64,000 nt of DNA from Thioclava sp. GXIMD2076 (GCF_037949795.1 NZ_CP149934.1:248001-312000), one strand, 5' to 3'. Numbered from the stretch's first letter, positions 17,718-27,249 are shown. The notes: generated by a model not told the origin, from the letters alone. Made by a program: numbers and translations.

Positions 17718-18866
17718 ATGGCGCGGGTCTCTCCCGCCGGTCTGGTCTTCGCGCTTGCCGGTGGCGGGCTGCTCTGTCTGCCCTTCATGACCATCGCGGC
17801 CAATCGTATCGTGGCGGGTGAGGGCGTGCGCCTTTGGACGCTAGGGCTCTGGGGGGCAACATCCGGGATGGCTCTGGCGCTTGTTGCGGGGCTGTCACCG
17901 CGCCCTGCCCTGCGGCTTGCAGGCGGGGCGCTGGGGCTTGGGTGTCTTGTCTGGGCAGTCTCGCAAGGCAGCGCCGATCTGCTGGCCGATGCCGGTGATT
18001 ATGCGCGCAGCGGGCCTGCCGCGGGGGTCTGGGGATTACTGGCGGTCTTTGCCCTCCTGATGGTCGATGCGCTCAACGCAATGCGTCCGCGCGCCCTGAT
18101 GCGCGCGCTCCTGCTCGTTGCGGGCGGCGTGGCGGTGGCCACGGTGCTCTCCTCTGGCTGGCTTGCGGGTCTGTCCATCGCGCAGGAATATAGCGCAAGA
18201 TCTGCCGCATTCTGGCAGGCGCTCCTGCGCCATTTGCAACTGGCGCTCGGCTCGCTTGTGGTGGCCAGCTCTCTCGGCTTCCCGTTGGGGCTCCTGTGCC
18301 ATCGCCATGCGGGGCTCCGGCGGCTCCTTCTGCCGATGCTAGGGTTTTTGCAGACCATCCCCTCGCTTGCGATGTTCGGGATCATGATCCCGCTTCTGGC
18401 GGGGCTTGCCACTGCCGCGCCCGTTCTGGCGGGGCTGGGGATCGCGGGCATCGGCTTTGCGCCTGCCTTTGTGGCGTTGGTGCTCTATGCGCTCCTGCCG
18501 GTGGTGGGCAATACCGTCGCGGGGCTCGAAGCGGTGCCACCTGCTACGGCCGAGGCCGCACGCGGTATCGGGCTTTCCGCGCGCCAACGCCTGTGGCAGG
18601 TCGAGCTGCCTCTGGGATTGCCGGTGCTGCTGGCCGGTCTCCGTATCGTCATGGTGCAGAATATCGGCTTGGCGGTGATTGCGGGACTGATCGGCGGCGG
18701 GGGCTTTGGCGGGTTCGTGTTCCAGGGCCTCAACCAGACCGCTACAGACCTGATCCTGCTGGGCGCGCTGCCCACGGTGGCGCTGGCGCTGGTGGCCGCA
18801 ATTGTCATGGATATCGCCGTCGAGCTGGCCAGCCCGCGCTCCGCCACCCGACCGGCAGAAGGCTGA
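17718..18866 (+). CDS. yehY: Osmoprotectant ABC transporter permease, large (YehY-like)
   Basis: A 382-residue permease with an extra N-terminal block of about four helices before the conserved transport domain. This long form is typical of YehY (385 residues). The EAA loop with its Gly is visible as AARGIGLSARQRLWQVELPLGLPVLLAG. It starts 4 bases after the binding-protein stop. It pairs with the shorter permease two genes downstream to form the channel. Confidence 0.88.
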   Translation: MARVSPAGLVFALAGGGLLCLPFMTIAANRIVAGEGVRLWTLGLWGATSGMALALVAGLSPRPALRLAGGALGLGCLVWAVSQGSADLLADAGDYARSGPAAGVWGLLAVFALLMVDALNAMRPRALMRALLLVAGGVAVATVLSSGWLAGLSIAQEYSARSAAFWQALLRHLQLALGSLVVASSLGFPLGLLCHRHAGLRRLLLPMLGFLQTIPSLAMFGIMIPLLAGLATAAPVLAGLGIAGIGFAPAFVALVLYALLPVVGNTVAGLEAVPPATAEAARGIGLSARQRLWQVELPLGLPVLLAGLRIVMVQNIGLAVIAGLIGGGGFGGFVFQGLNQTATDLILLGALPTVALALVAAIVMDIAVELASPRSATRPAEG

Positions 18867-18869
18867 ACA

Positions 18870-19793
18870 ATGATCGAGATCACCAATCTGACCAAGCGTT
18901 TCGGCCCCGATCTTGCGGTGGATGCCGTCTCGATGGTGGTCGAGACCGGCACGATCACCACCATCGTGGGCACCTCCGGCTCGGGCAAGAGCACGCTTTT
19001 GCGCATGATCAACCGCCTCGAGGAACCCAGCTCCGGCGAGGTCCGCCTCAATGGCGACCCGACCCACAGGATGAAACCGCATCTGCTGCGCCGCCGGATC
19101 GGCTATGCCATTCAGGGCCACGGCCTGTTCCCGCATCACACGGTCGCGCGCAATATCGACGCGGTGCCGCGGCTCCTGGGCTGGCCCAAGGCCAAGATCC
19201 GCGCGCGGGTGGACGAGCTGCTGGATCTCTTCTCGCTGCCACCCGAGACCTTCCGTGACCGCTATCCGGCCGAGCTGTCGGGCGGGCAGCAGCAGCGCGT
19301 AGGTGTGGCCCGTGCGCTGGCCTCGCGCCCCGATCTTCTACTGATGGACGAGCCATTCGGCGCGCTCGACCCGATCATCCGCCAGCGCGCGCAGGAGGAT
19401 CTGGCCCGCATCCAGCGCCAGCTGGGATCCACGATCATTCTCGTCACCCATGATATGGACGAGGCGATCCGGCTGGGGGACCGGGTGGCGGTGATGGATG
19501 GCGGCAGGTTGATCCAGTATGCGCCGCCCGCCGAGATTATCGCCCATCCCGCAAGCGGTTTCGTGGCCGATATGCTGGGCGAGCTGGACCGTCCGCTGCG
19601 CCGTCTGTCCCTGATGCGGGTCGCCGAGATCGTGCAGGCGGGCGAGGCGACGGGACCAGCCGTCAGCCCCGAGGCCTCCCTGCGCGAGGCGCTGTCGCTC
19701 TGCCTCTGGTCGGGGCGCGAGGCGCTGCCCGTGACCGGCGGAGGCGTCGTCACGCTCCGCGCGATCCGCGCGCGCGCCGAGGCCCCCGCATGA
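18870..19793 (+). CDS. yehX: Osmoprotectant ABC transporter ATP-binding protein (YehX-like)
   Basis: A 307-residue ABC ATPase. Walker A is GTSGSGKST (about 34-42), then a Q-loop GYAIQGHGLFPH, the signature [15 protein letters not shown], Walker B LLLMDEPFGALD and the H-loop VTHDMDEA. After the ATPase domain a C-terminal tail resembles a degenerate CBS-like segment, shorter than in OpuCA. It energises the two flanking permeases. Its last 4 bases overlap the next gene. Confidence 0.92.
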   Translation: MIEITNLTKRFGPDLAVDAVSMVVETGTITTIVGTSGSGKSTLLRMINRLEEPSSGEVRLNGDPTHRMKPHLLRRRIGYAIQGHGLFPHHTVARNIDAVPRLLGWPKAKIRARVDELLDLFSLPPETFRDRYPAELSGGQQQRVGVARALASRPDLLLMDEPFGALDPIIRQRAQEDLARIQRQLGSTIILVTHDMDEAIRLGDRVAVMDGGRLIQYAPPAEIIAHPASGFVADMLGELDRPLRRLSLMRVAEIVQAGEATGPAVSPEASLREALSLCLWSGREALPVTGGGVVTLRAIRARAEAPA

Positions 19794-20512
19794 AGGCCGG
19801 ATGGGTCCTGCGCCCCGCGCTCTACGCGCTCTTGCTGGCGATGGTGCTCCGGCCCGCGTGGTTCGCGCCGCTTCTGGCGCCGCTTGCCCCGCAGGGCGGG
19901 CCAGTGATCTACGAGCGTGCATCGCTTCTGTCACTGACCCTCAGCCAGCTGGGGCTCGTGGCGCTGGCCTCGGGATGTGCCACGGTGGTCGCGGTGGGGC
20001 TTGCTATCTTTGTCACGCGTAAGGCGGGCGCAGGGTTTCTGCCGCTTTCGAGAATGCTGGCCAATGTCGGCCAGACCTTCCCGCCGGTGGCCGTACTGGC
20101 GCTCGCCGTACCTGCCATGGGCTTTGGCGCGGGGCCGACACTGGTGGCGCTTTTCCTCTACGGGCTTCTGCCGATTTTCGATAACGCGGTGACGGGACTA
20201 CAAAACCTGCCCTCCGTCACGATGGAGGCCGCACGCGGGATCGGGCTGTCGCCTCGCCAGCGCCTGATCTCGGTCGAACTCCCCCTTGCGGCACCGGTCA
20301 TCCTGACAGGGGTGCGCTTGTCGGTGGTGATCGCGCTCGGCACCGCCACGATCGGCTCGACGGTGGCCGCGCGTACGCTGGGAGAGGTGATCATCGCGGG
20401 ACTTCTGACCAATAACACCGCATTCGTCGTGCAGGGTGGCGTGATCACAGGCCTATTGGCGCTTCTTATCCATGACGGGCTGATGCTGGCGGAGAAGCGG
20501 CTGCGCCGGTAG
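19790..20512 (+). CDS. yehW: Osmoprotectant ABC transporter permease, short (YehW-like)
   Basis: A 240-residue, about six-helix permease of the OpuCB/YehW type (YehW is 243). The EAA loop reads EAARGIGLSPRQRLISVELPLAAP. It overlaps the ATPase gene by 4 bases (ATGA) and closes the operon. Together with YehY it forms the transmembrane pore. Confidence 0.88.
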   Translation: MKAGWVLRPALYALLLAMVLRPAWFAPLLAPLAPQGGPVIYERASLLSLTLSQLGLVALASGCATVVAVGLAIFVTRKAGAGFLPLSRMLANVGQTFPPVAVLALAVPAMGFGAGPTLVALFLYGLLPIFDNAVTGLQNLPSVTMEAARGIGLSPRQRLISVELPLAAPVILTGVRLSVVIALGTATIGSTVAARTLGEVIIAGLLTNNTAFVVQGGVITGLLALLIHDGLMLAEKRLRR

Positions 20513-20828
20513 TCTGAAACGCTTGGCATGACCTACGGCGCGACCGATACGCAGAGAACGCTCTGCCTTGCAGGCACCATGCGCCACGGGCCGCGCCCCG
20601 CGCACTCGCCGATCACCGCTGTAACGGGTCACCCGGGGTGCAGGCGTTGCTATGGCAGCCACCGGTGAGGACGCCTTTGCCGCAGAAACAGGTGCAAAAC
20701 GCCACGGGCTCGCCGGAGGCATGCCGTCCCCCCATCGACGGGCCGCGCCGACACGGCAGAACGCTCTCCAGTAGAAACGGCCGGAGAGGCGCTCGAGCGG
20801 GCCTGCGCGCGCCCCAGGGAAAAGCGTC
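20513..20828. other. Convergent intergenic region with a cysteine-rich short reading frame
   Basis: About 316 bases between the convergent yehW and amidase genes. A 13-base GCGTCT-C-AGACGC repeat overlaps the amidase stop and may aid termination. The only notable content is a minus-strand 40-codon frame at 20613-20735, in the same frame as the amidase and downstream of its stop. It ends in a segment with five Cys (FCTCFCGKG, then TGGCHSNACTPG). Its codons are GC3-rich like real genes, but there is no Shine-Dalgarno site before its ATG. Confidence 0.4.
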
Positions 20829-22211
20829 TCAGACGCGACTGACCGCCAGAAGCGTCTCGACCTGCGCCGCGAGCTGCAACAGGAAACGGTCCTGATACCA
20901 TGGGCCCATGATCTGCAAGCCGATGGGCAGACCAGACGCGGTCCGGCCACAGGGCATGGAGATCGCCGGATGGCCCGTGAGGTTGAGCGGATAGGTGAAG
21001 GGATACCACGCACCACGGATCGGCCCGCGATTACCCGCAATCTCCACATCGCCCGAACTGTCGACCGTGATCGGGATGGCTGGTGCGGTCAGCACGGGCG
21101 AGACGATGACATCGCATCGCGCCAGAACCTCCTGCAGCGCGTTAAAGGTTCTGGTGCGCTCGAAGCTTGCCTGCGACATATCAAAGGCTGAAAGATCGCG
21201 CCCCTCGATGATGCGCACCAGAAGGCTCGGATCCATATCATTACCATGGCGCGCAACATGCGCGCCCATCCGCGCGGACAGCCCCGACCGCAGCACAGTC
21301 AGGAAAGCGGGCTCCACCGCGCGCAAATCGATCTCGATCTCCTCGATCTCGGCACCTTCCCGCGCCATGGCGTCGATGGCGGCACGGGTGGCCGCCGCGG
21401 TTTCGGGCTCGACCTGCGCACCGCCATTGGGGAGCCAGCCGACCCGCAGCCCCTTGAACCCCGCGAAGGGCTTGACCACGGGCAGCGCCCCCTGCCCCCA
21501 GGGATCGCGCGGATCGAAACCCGCCATCGTCTCGAAGAAGAGCGCCGTATCTTCCACGTCGCGCGCCATCGGCCCGACATAGGAATTGGCGCCGAACAGA
21601 TCGGGCAGCGACAGATGCGGGATCATACCCAGCGTGGGCTTGAGCCCGACAATGCCGCAACAGGCCGCCGGAATACGGATCGAGCCCCCGCCATCGGAGC
21701 CGATGGAGAGCGGGCCCATCCCGGCCGCCACGGCCACCGCCGAGCCCGAAGAGGAGGCCCCCGGTGTGCGGTCGGGATGGGTCGGATGGAGCGTGCGCCC
21801 CGAAAGCGGCGATGTCGCTTCGGGTTTATGTCCGAATTCGGGAGTCGTGGTCTTGCCGATCAGGATGCCCCCTGCCCCGCGCGCGCGCGCCACCGACACG
21901 CCATCTTCCTTGGGCACATTCTGTGAAAAGATCTTCGAGCCCTGCGTGGTGCGCACACCCTCGGTTGCGATCAGGTCCTTGACCGAGAAAGGCACGCCTT
22001 CGAGAGGTCGGGCCGCGCCTTTCGCGATACGGGCCTCCGCCGCACGGGCCTCTGCAAGCGCGCGCTCGGGGCAGAGCGTCACAAAGGCGTTCAGCTCGGC
22101 GCGCGCCTCGATCCGGTCAAACGCCGCCTGCACGGCCTCTACCGGCGAGATCTCGCGCGCGGCAATGGCGCGTGCCTGCGCCACGGCGCTCAGATCGGCA
22201 ATATCTGTCAT
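20829..22211 (-). CDS. Amidase (amidase signature family)
   Basis: A 460-residue amidase-signature enzyme hydrolysing an amide to acid plus ammonia or amine. The Ser-cisSer-Lys triad is visible: Lys in PFSVKDL (about 75), cis-Ser in PGASSSGSAVAVAAG (about 150) and nucleophile Ser in GSDGGGSIRIPA (about 175). No signal peptide. The ATG giving MTDIADLS is used; a longer in-frame extension overlaps the SDR gene. Last gene of the ABC importer operon, it probably acts on the imported compound or an intermediate. It could also be annotated as a GatA-like protein, but no gatB/gatC is nearby. Confidence 0.88.
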   Translation of the reverse strand: MTDIADLSAVAQARAIAAREISPVEAVQAAFDRIEARAELNAFVTLCPERALAEARAAEARIAKGAARPLEGVPFSVKDLIATEGVRTTQGSKIFSQNVPKEDGVSVARARGAGGILIGKTTTPEFGHKPEATSPLSGRTLHPTHPDRTPGASSSGSAVAVAAGMGPLSIGSDGGGSIRIPAACCGIVGLKPTLGMIPHLSLPDLFGANSYVGPMARDVEDTALFFETMAGFDPRDPWGQGALPVVKPFAGFKGLRVGWLPNGGAQVEPETAAATRAAIDAMAREGAEIEEIEIDLRAVEPAFLTVLRSGLSARMGAHVARHGNDMDPSLLVRIIEGRDLSAFDMSQASFERTRTFNALQEVLARCDVIVSPVLTAPAIPITVDSSGDVEIAGNRGPIRGAWYPFTYPLNLTGHPAISMPCGRTASGLPIGLQIMGPWYQDRFLLQLAAQVETLLAVSRV

Positions 22212-22224
22212 CAGGTCCTCGGTT

Positions 22225-22962
22225 CTAGAGCATGTTGCGACCGCCGTTGATGGCGATCGTCTGTCCGGTAATGAAACGCGCCTCGGCGGAGGCGAGATAG
22301 GCCACAAGCCCAGCAACCTCCTCGGGCTGCGCGATGAAGCCTGCAGGCGTGGCAGCCACCAACGCATCGAGCGTCGCGCGCGGGATGCGGTTATGCGCCT
22401 CGGTCGCGATGGCCCCGGGACAGACGGCATTGACTGTCACACCATGCGGGGCCAGCTCCTGTGCGAGCGCGCGGGTAAAGCCCACGATGCCCATCTTGGC
22501 CGCAGCGTAATCCGACAGACGCAGATCGCCAGAGAGCGCCGCATCGCTGGACATATTTATGATCCGCCCCGCGCCCCGTATCTTCATCTGCGGCCCGATA
22601 AGACGGCAGGCCCGCATGGTGGAGAGCAGGTTGATCTCCATGACAAAGCGCCAGACCTCCTCCTCGCTTTCGCAAAAGAGCGCAGAGCGCTCGCGCCCTG
22701 ATTGACCGAGATTGTTGAACAGGACATCGACCGGGCCGAACTCGGCCTCGACCTGTGCCACGGCTTCGGCCAGCGCCGCTCCGTCAGTGCCATCGAAGGC
22801 CAGCGACAGCCAACCCTGATGCGCCTCTGCAGGCGCTTCGGCGGGGTGGAGGTCGAATACGGCCACCCGTGCGCCCTCGGCGGCAAAGCGCCGCGCTGTC
22901 GCTCCGCCAATGCCACCGGCACCGCCGGTGACAAGCACGGTCTTGTTGTGGAAACGCTGCAT
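22225..22962 (-). CDS. Short-chain dehydrogenase/reductase
   Basis: Classical SDR of 245 residues. The cofactor motif TGGAGGIGG (residues 12-20), the NNLG stretch near 88, the catalytic Ser in MSSDAALS (about 137) and the YxxxK motif YAAAK (about 150) are all present. An Asp at the end of beta 2 (VFDLHP) favours NAD over NADP. It lies between a second SDR and the amidase in the same operon, so it probably oxidises an alcohol intermediate. The substrate is not predictable. Confidence 0.88.
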   Translation of the reverse strand: MQRFHNKTVLVTGGAGGIGGATARRFAAEGARVAVFDLHPAEAPAEAHQGWLSLAFDGTDGAALAEAVAQVEAEFGPVDVLFNNLGQSGRERSALFCESEEEVWRFVMEINLLSTMRACRLIGPQMKIRGAGRIINMSSDAALSGDLRLSDYAAAKMGIVGFTRALAQELAPHGVTVNAVCPGAIATEAHNRIPRATLDALVAATPAGFIAQPEEVAGLVAYLASAEARFITGQTIAINGGRNML

Positions 22963-22971
22963 TAAAGTGCC

Positions 22972-23697
22972 TCAATAGAAGGTGCGTCCGCCATCTACCG
23001 CCAGCGTGGAGCCGGTGATATGACAGGCGGCGGGACCGGCAAGAAAGACGATCGCTTCGGCCAACTCCTCGGGCTGCGCGATCCGGCGCAGCGCATAGCG
23101 GTCGCGGATCTCCGAGAGCTTTGCCTGCGGATCGGGGGCGTTGGCCCATGACTGGTCGAACAGATCGCTATGGACCGCGCCCGGGCAGACGGTGTTTACG
23201 CGGATACCCTCCTCGGCCCAATCCAGCGCCAAGGATTTCGACAGCATCACGAGACCCGCTTTGGACGCACAATAGGCCGCGCGATCGGGGATGGGCTTGA
23301 GCCCCGCCCCCGAAGACACATTGACAATCGCACCATGACCGGACGCCGCCAGATAGGGGAAGGCCGCACGCGCGGTCCGCATAGGCCCCGAGAGATTGAC
23401 CGAAAGAAGATGCGACCAGTCGTCGTCATTTCCCGCCTCGCTCGGGGTCTCGAGGTCGATCCCTGCCGAATTGACAAGGATATCGATCCCGCCAAGCGCG
23501 CGCGCGGCGCTCTCCATAGCGGCCTCCACCGCGCTTGCGTCGGCGAGATCGGCCCTCGCACAGGCGAAAGGCGCAGCGTCATTCCGGTCAATGACAAATA
23601 CCTGCGCGCCGCGTCCCTCCAGCATCAGGGCCGTCGCCCGGCCGATGCCGGCAGATCCACCCACGATGACCGCGCGATATCCGGCAAACATGCTCAT
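22972..23697 (-). CDS. Short-chain dehydrogenase/reductase
   Basis: Second SDR of the operon, 241 residues. It has a GGSAGIGR cofactor motif, VNSAG near 82, a catalytic Ser in NVSSGAG and YCASK. The Asp in FVIDRND suggests NAD. It shares about one third identity by eye with its neighbour, so the two may be functionally distinct steps rather than a recent duplication. Its start overlaps the deacetylase stop by 4 bases. A second Met two codons later (MFAGY) is an alternative start. Confidence 0.88.
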   Translation of the reverse strand: MSMFAGYRAVIVGGSAGIGRATALMLEGRGAQVFVIDRNDAAPFACARADLADASAVEAAMESAARALGGIDILVNSAGIDLETPSEAGNDDDWSHLLSVNLSGPMRTARAAFPYLAASGHGAIVNVSSGAGLKPIPDRAAYCASKAGLVMLSKSLALDWAEEGIRVNTVCPGAVHSDLFDQSWANAPDPQAKLSEIRDRYALRRIAQPEELAEAIVFLAGPAACHITGSTLAVDGGRTFY

Positions 23698-24512
23698 GCA
23701 TCAGCCTTCATCTGCGCCGCCATATCGGCGGAGATCCGGTCACAGCGGTCGATCCAGACATTATCATGTTTGCGGATATGCTGGATGAAACGGTCGAGCA
23801 CGATGGCCCCCGAGGGCTGGCCGATGAATTCGGGATGCATGGCAGTGACCATCATCCGGTCTTCGGCATAAAGCGTGTCAAACTCCCAGCTCCATGTGTC
23901 CACCACCTGGGGCGGCGAGGTGATCGTGCGGCCCGGCAGGATCTTGGCGAACTGGAAATAGGGGCTGTCGGTATTGATGTAGCGGAAGGGCAGCTCCACA
24001 CAATCGATGGGCGCGCCGCGCACCTTAAGGAAATAAGGCGCATCGTCATCAAAGAAATTCGACGAGTAGGAGAACCCGTATTCCTTGATCAGATCCATGG
24101 TCACATCGGTCACTTCGGCGGCCGGGCTGCGCCAGCCGCGCGGCGCCTCGCCCGTGGCCTTGATGATCGCCTGTTGCGCCAGTTCCATCTCCTCGCGCTC
24201 TTCCTCGGGGGTCAGCGTCACGATCCAGCGGTGGGTATGACTGTGATGGGCAATCTCGTGACCGTCTTTCAGCAGCGCCTCGATCACTTCGGGATGCGCC
24301 TCCACGACCTGCCCGGGCACGAAGAAGGTGGAGGTGATCTCGTGGCGTTTGAGCACGTCCATCACCCGCCAGACCCCGCGTTTCCAGCCATAGGCGCCCT
24401 GCGACATAAGGATCGGGCGCTTATGGGCGTCGGGGTCGCGGGCGGTCCACATCGTCTCGCAGTCGAGATCGAAGGTCAGCATCATCGGGAAGCCTTTGGA
24501 GGTAAAGCTCAT
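23694..24512 (-). CDS. Polysaccharide-deacetylase-fold hydrolase (PuuE/PgdA-like)
   Basis: NodB-fold protein of 272 residues from the cytoplasmic PuuE/HpPgdA branch, which includes cofactor-independent allantoinase and peptidoglycan deacetylase. Metal and catalytic features seen are TFDLDCE (Asp at about 15), HEIAHHSHTHRW (metal His pair at about 85-92) and RSPAAE. There is no signal peptide, so it acts on a cytoplasmic small molecule rather than on cell wall. GGAGAG precedes the ATG. It sits between the permease and SDR genes of the importer operon. Its reaction is probably hydrolysis of an amide or N-acetyl group. Confidence 0.85.
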   Translation of the reverse strand: MSFTSKGFPMMLTFDLDCETMWTARDPDAHKRPILMSQGAYGWKRGVWRVMDVLKRHEITSTFFVPGQVVEAHPEVIEALLKDGHEIAHHSHTHRWIVTLTPEEEREEMELAQQAIIKATGEAPRGWRSPAAEVTDVTMDLIKEYGFSYSSNFFDDDAPYFLKVRGAPIDCVELPFRYINTDSPYFQFAKILPGRTITSPPQVVDTWSWEFDTLYAEDRMMVTAMHPEFIGQPSGAIVLDRFIQHIRKHDNVWIDRCDRISADMAAQMKADA

Positions 24513-24524
24513 AATCTCTCCAAT

Positions 24525-25313
24525 TCAGAAAAAGCGAGTGAAGGAGACCCATTTCTGGGCCAGAACAAGAACGATGGCGGTGCCCAGCACCAGAAGCGTC
24601 GAGGCCGCCGCGATCGAGGGATCAACGCCATGCTCGACGGAGGCGAAAATCTTGGTCGGCAGCGTCGTCTCGCGCGGGGTCAGCAGGAAGATGGTGACCG
24701 GCACATTGTCGAGCGAGGTGACAAAGGAAAAGATCCCGCCTGCCACCAGACCCGGTTTCAGAAGCGGCAGCGTCACCAGCCGGAAGGCGGTGAAGCGGTC
24801 CGAGCCGAGCACCATGGCCGCTTCCTCGAGCTGGGGATTGAGGCCGGTGAGCGAGGACATGGCCGAGCGCACCACATAGGGCAGCGTGATCAGAACATGC
24901 GCGAGCATCAGGACCCAGAACTGTCCGCGCAGCCCCATCAGGGAGATGAACTGCAGCAGCGCCACCCCGATCACCACCGCGGGAAAGACCAGCGGCGCCA
25001 TTACCAGTGACAGGATCAGATCGCGCCCGCGCACCAGCCGGTGATGGAGCGCATAACTCGCCGCGGTCCCCAGCAGGATCGACAGCGCCGTGGCCCCTGC
25101 CGCCAGTGTCAGACTGGTGGAGATCGCGCGCTGATAGCCACGATCGGTCAGCACTTCGGCAAACCAATCGAGCGTCCAGCCCTGCGGTGGCACCGTGAGG
25201 TAGCTCGTCTTGGTAAAGGAGGCCAGCACCACCACGACAGTGGGCGCATTCATGAACACCAGCACGAGAAGGGCGAAAAGCGTCAGCAAAAGCGAGGATT
25301 TACGCGGGATCAT
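24525..25313 (-). CDS. ABC transporter permease (PotC/PotI type)
   Basis: A 262-residue, six-helix permease of the polyamine/opine/Fe type. The EAA loop reads EEAAMVLGSDRFTAFRLVTLPLLKPG. It pairs with the PotB-type permease, whose stop overlaps its start (ATGA). Ligand class cannot be read from permeases; polyamine-like or other cationic/amide compounds are typical for this subfamily. Confidence 0.9.
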   Translation of the reverse strand: MIPRKSSLLLTLFALLVLVFMNAPTVVVVLASFTKTSYLTVPPQGWTLDWFAEVLTDRGYQRAISTSLTLAAGATALSILLGTAASYALHHRLVRGRDLILSLVMAPLVFPAVVIGVALLQFISLMGLRGQFWVLMLAHVLITLPYVVRSAMSSLTGLNPQLEEAAMVLGSDRFTAFRLVTLPLLKPGLVAGGIFSFVTSLDNVPVTIFLLTPRETTLPTKIFASVEHGVDPSIAAASTLLVLGTAIVLVLAQKWVSFTRFF

Positions 25314-26167
25314 GCCTGTAATCCTTTCGTATAGCGGGCCGCCAGACGGTTTGCGCCCCAGATGAGCCCGAGCGTGATCGCCGTCAGGATGAAGGCAAGC
25401 GCCGCCCCTGCAGGCCAGTTCAGATTGGTCATGAACTCGTCATAGATCTGGGTCGCCATGACCTTGTAGGTCGGGCCGCCCAGCATGCGCGGGGTCACCA
25501 GCGCCGAAATGCTGAGAACGAAGACGAGGATCGAGCCGGTGATGATACCAGGCAAGGCCAGCGGCACGATAATGGTGAAGAACGCCCGCCCCCGCGACGC
25601 CTTGAGCCCGAGGGCCGCTGCTTCGACATCGGCGGGAATGTTCTGTAGCGCCGGCACCAGAAGCAGCACCATGAACGGCAGATAGATTTGCGTCAGCCCG
25701 ATCACCACACCCAGCAGGTTATACATCAGATCGAGCGGACCGGAGATCAGCCCGAAGGATTCGAGTGTCTCGTTGACGACCCCATTGGGCGAGAGCAGCA
25801 CCATCCAGCCAAAGGAGCGCACGACGATATTGCAAAGCAGCGGGAATATCACCAGCAGGACCGTCACCGTTTGAACCGCAGGACGGGCGCGCAGGATGAA
25901 CAGCGCCAGCGGGAAGCCCAGCACCAGCGTTGCCAGCGTCACCACCAGCCCCAGAAACAGCGTCCGCAGCATGATCTCGATATAGAAGCCGTCGCTCAGG
26001 ACCGAGAAATAATTGCCGAGCGTCCAGTCGGCACCGATGCCGCTGCCTGCCGTATAATTGCGCAGGCTCATCAACCCCATCAACAGGGTCGGAGCCAGAA
26101 AGAACAGCAATAGAAGCGCGGTCACCGGCAGAACCAGCCCCGCACCCAGCCAACGCGAGGACGTCAT
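25310..26167 (-). CDS. ABC transporter permease (PotB/PotH type)
   Basis: A 285-residue, six-helix permease. The EAA loop is EAAALGLKASRGRAFFTIIVPLALPG. It overlaps the ATPase gene by 4 bases and the second permease gene by 4 bases, so the membrane components are tightly coupled. The order binding protein, ATPase, permease, permease matches PotFGHI-type systems. Confidence 0.9.
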   Translation of the reverse strand: MTSSRWLGAGLVLPVTALLLLFFLAPTLLMGLMSLRNYTAGSGIGADWTLGNYFSVLSDGFYIEIMLRTLFLGLVVTLATLVLGFPLALFILRARPAVQTVTVLLVIFPLLCNIVVRSFGWMVLLSPNGVVNETLESFGLISGPLDLMYNLLGVVIGLTQIYLPFMVLLLVPALQNIPADVEAAALGLKASRGRAFFTIIVPLALPGIITGSILVFVLSISALVTPRMLGGPTYKVMATQIYDEFMTNLNWPAGAALAFILTAITLGLIWGANRLAARYTKGLQA

Positions 26168-27246
26168 GCCACACCCTCCGCCTGCGCCACGAAGATCCGG
26201 TCGGGGGCGATATCGAGCGCGACCTGCGTGCCAGGCACCAGATTGGCCAATGGTCCGCGCGAATTGACCCGCGCCAGCACCTCGACCCCCTGCCCCAGCG
26301 CGATCACATATTGCACATGCGCGCCCTCGAAGATACGCAGGCTGATCGTGCCCGCAAGCGGCCCCTCGGCCCCCGGCACGAGATGGATATCCTCCTGCCG
26401 CAGGGTGACCGATACCGCCATGCCCTCGGTCAGGGGCCGGTCCAGATCCAGTTCTACCCCATGGGCAAGCGCGACACGACCGCCGCGCACCTGCCCCGAC
26501 AACTTGTTGGGACTGCCGACAAAGCCCGAGACAAATCCGTTGGCCGGGCGGAAATAGACATCCTCGGGGCTCGCGAATTGCTGGATATCGCCGCCCGACA
26601 TCAGGCAGATCCGGTCGGAAAGGCTCATGGCCTCATGCTGGTCATGGGTGACAAAGAGCGATGTGATCTTCAGCTCGGCCTGCAGGCGCTTGATCTCGAT
26701 CTGCATCTCCTCGCGCAGCTGTGCATCTAGATTGGAGAGCGGTTCGTCGAACAGCAGGATCGAGGGGCGCGGTGCGATGGACCGGGCCAGCGCCACGCGC
26801 TGCTGCTGACCACCCGACAACTGGCGCGGATAGCGCGCGCCATGCTGGCCCAGACGGACCCGCTCGAGGGCCTCTCCCACCCGCATGTCCAGCTCGCGCC
26901 CGCTGACCTTCTGGCGGCGCAACCCGAAAGCGACATTCTCATGCACCGTCAGATGCGGAAACAGCGCATAGCTCTGGAAGACCAGCCCGATATTGCGCTT
27001 GTTAGGCGGCAGGTGGGTCACGTCCTGATCGCCGAACAGAATCTGCCCCCCGCTCGGGTCCAGAAGCCCCGCGATCATGCGCAGAATCGTCGTCTTACCG
27101 CAGCCCGACGGCCCAAGAAGAGAAACAAACTCCCCTTGTCCGACCTCCAGAGAAACCGAATTCACGACGGTCAGATCGTCATATCGTTTGGTGAGGTTCT
27201 TGATTGAAAGTGAGGACACGGCGGTCTCCGTAGGGCTTCTGGTCAT
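26164..27246 (-). CDS. ABC transporter ATP-binding protein (PotA/PotG type)
   Basis: A 360-residue ATPase. Walker A is GPSGCGKTT, the Q-loop VFQSYALFPH, the signature [14 protein letters not shown], Walker B ILLFDEPLSNLD and the H-loop VTHDQHEAMS. A C-terminal TOBE/OB domain (about 270-350) follows. The ATG giving MTRSPTET is chosen; its AGGGGG lies in the 3' arm of a 12-bp hairpin that starts right after the upstream binding-protein gene, so its translation may be restrained. Confidence 0.92.
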   Translation of the reverse strand: MTRSPTETAVSSLSIKNLTKRYDDLTVVNSVSLEVGQGEFVSLLGPSGCGKTTILRMIAGLLDPSGGQILFGDQDVTHLPPNKRNIGLVFQSYALFPHLTVHENVAFGLRRQKVSGRELDMRVGEALERVRLGQHGARYPRQLSGGQQQRVALARSIAPRPSILLFDEPLSNLDAQLREEMQIEIKRLQAELKITSLFVTHDQHEAMSLSDRICLMSGGDIQQFASPEDVYFRPANGFVSGFVGSPNKLSGQVRGGRVALAHGVELDLDRPLTEGMAVSVTLRQEDIHLVPGAEGPLAGTISLRIFEGAHVQYVIALGQGVEVLARVNSRGPLANLVPGTQVALDIAPDRIFVAQAEGVA

Positions 27247-27249
27247 GCG

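Noticed and set aside
20829..22211. GatA subunit of Glu-tRNA(Gln) amidotransferase
   Set aside because: No gatB or gatC nearby and the gene closes a catabolic importer operon; a small-molecule amidase is more likely.
22225..23697. Recent tandem duplication of the two SDR genes
   Set aside because: The proteins share only general SDR motifs by eye and differ throughout, so they look like separate recruits or an old duplication.
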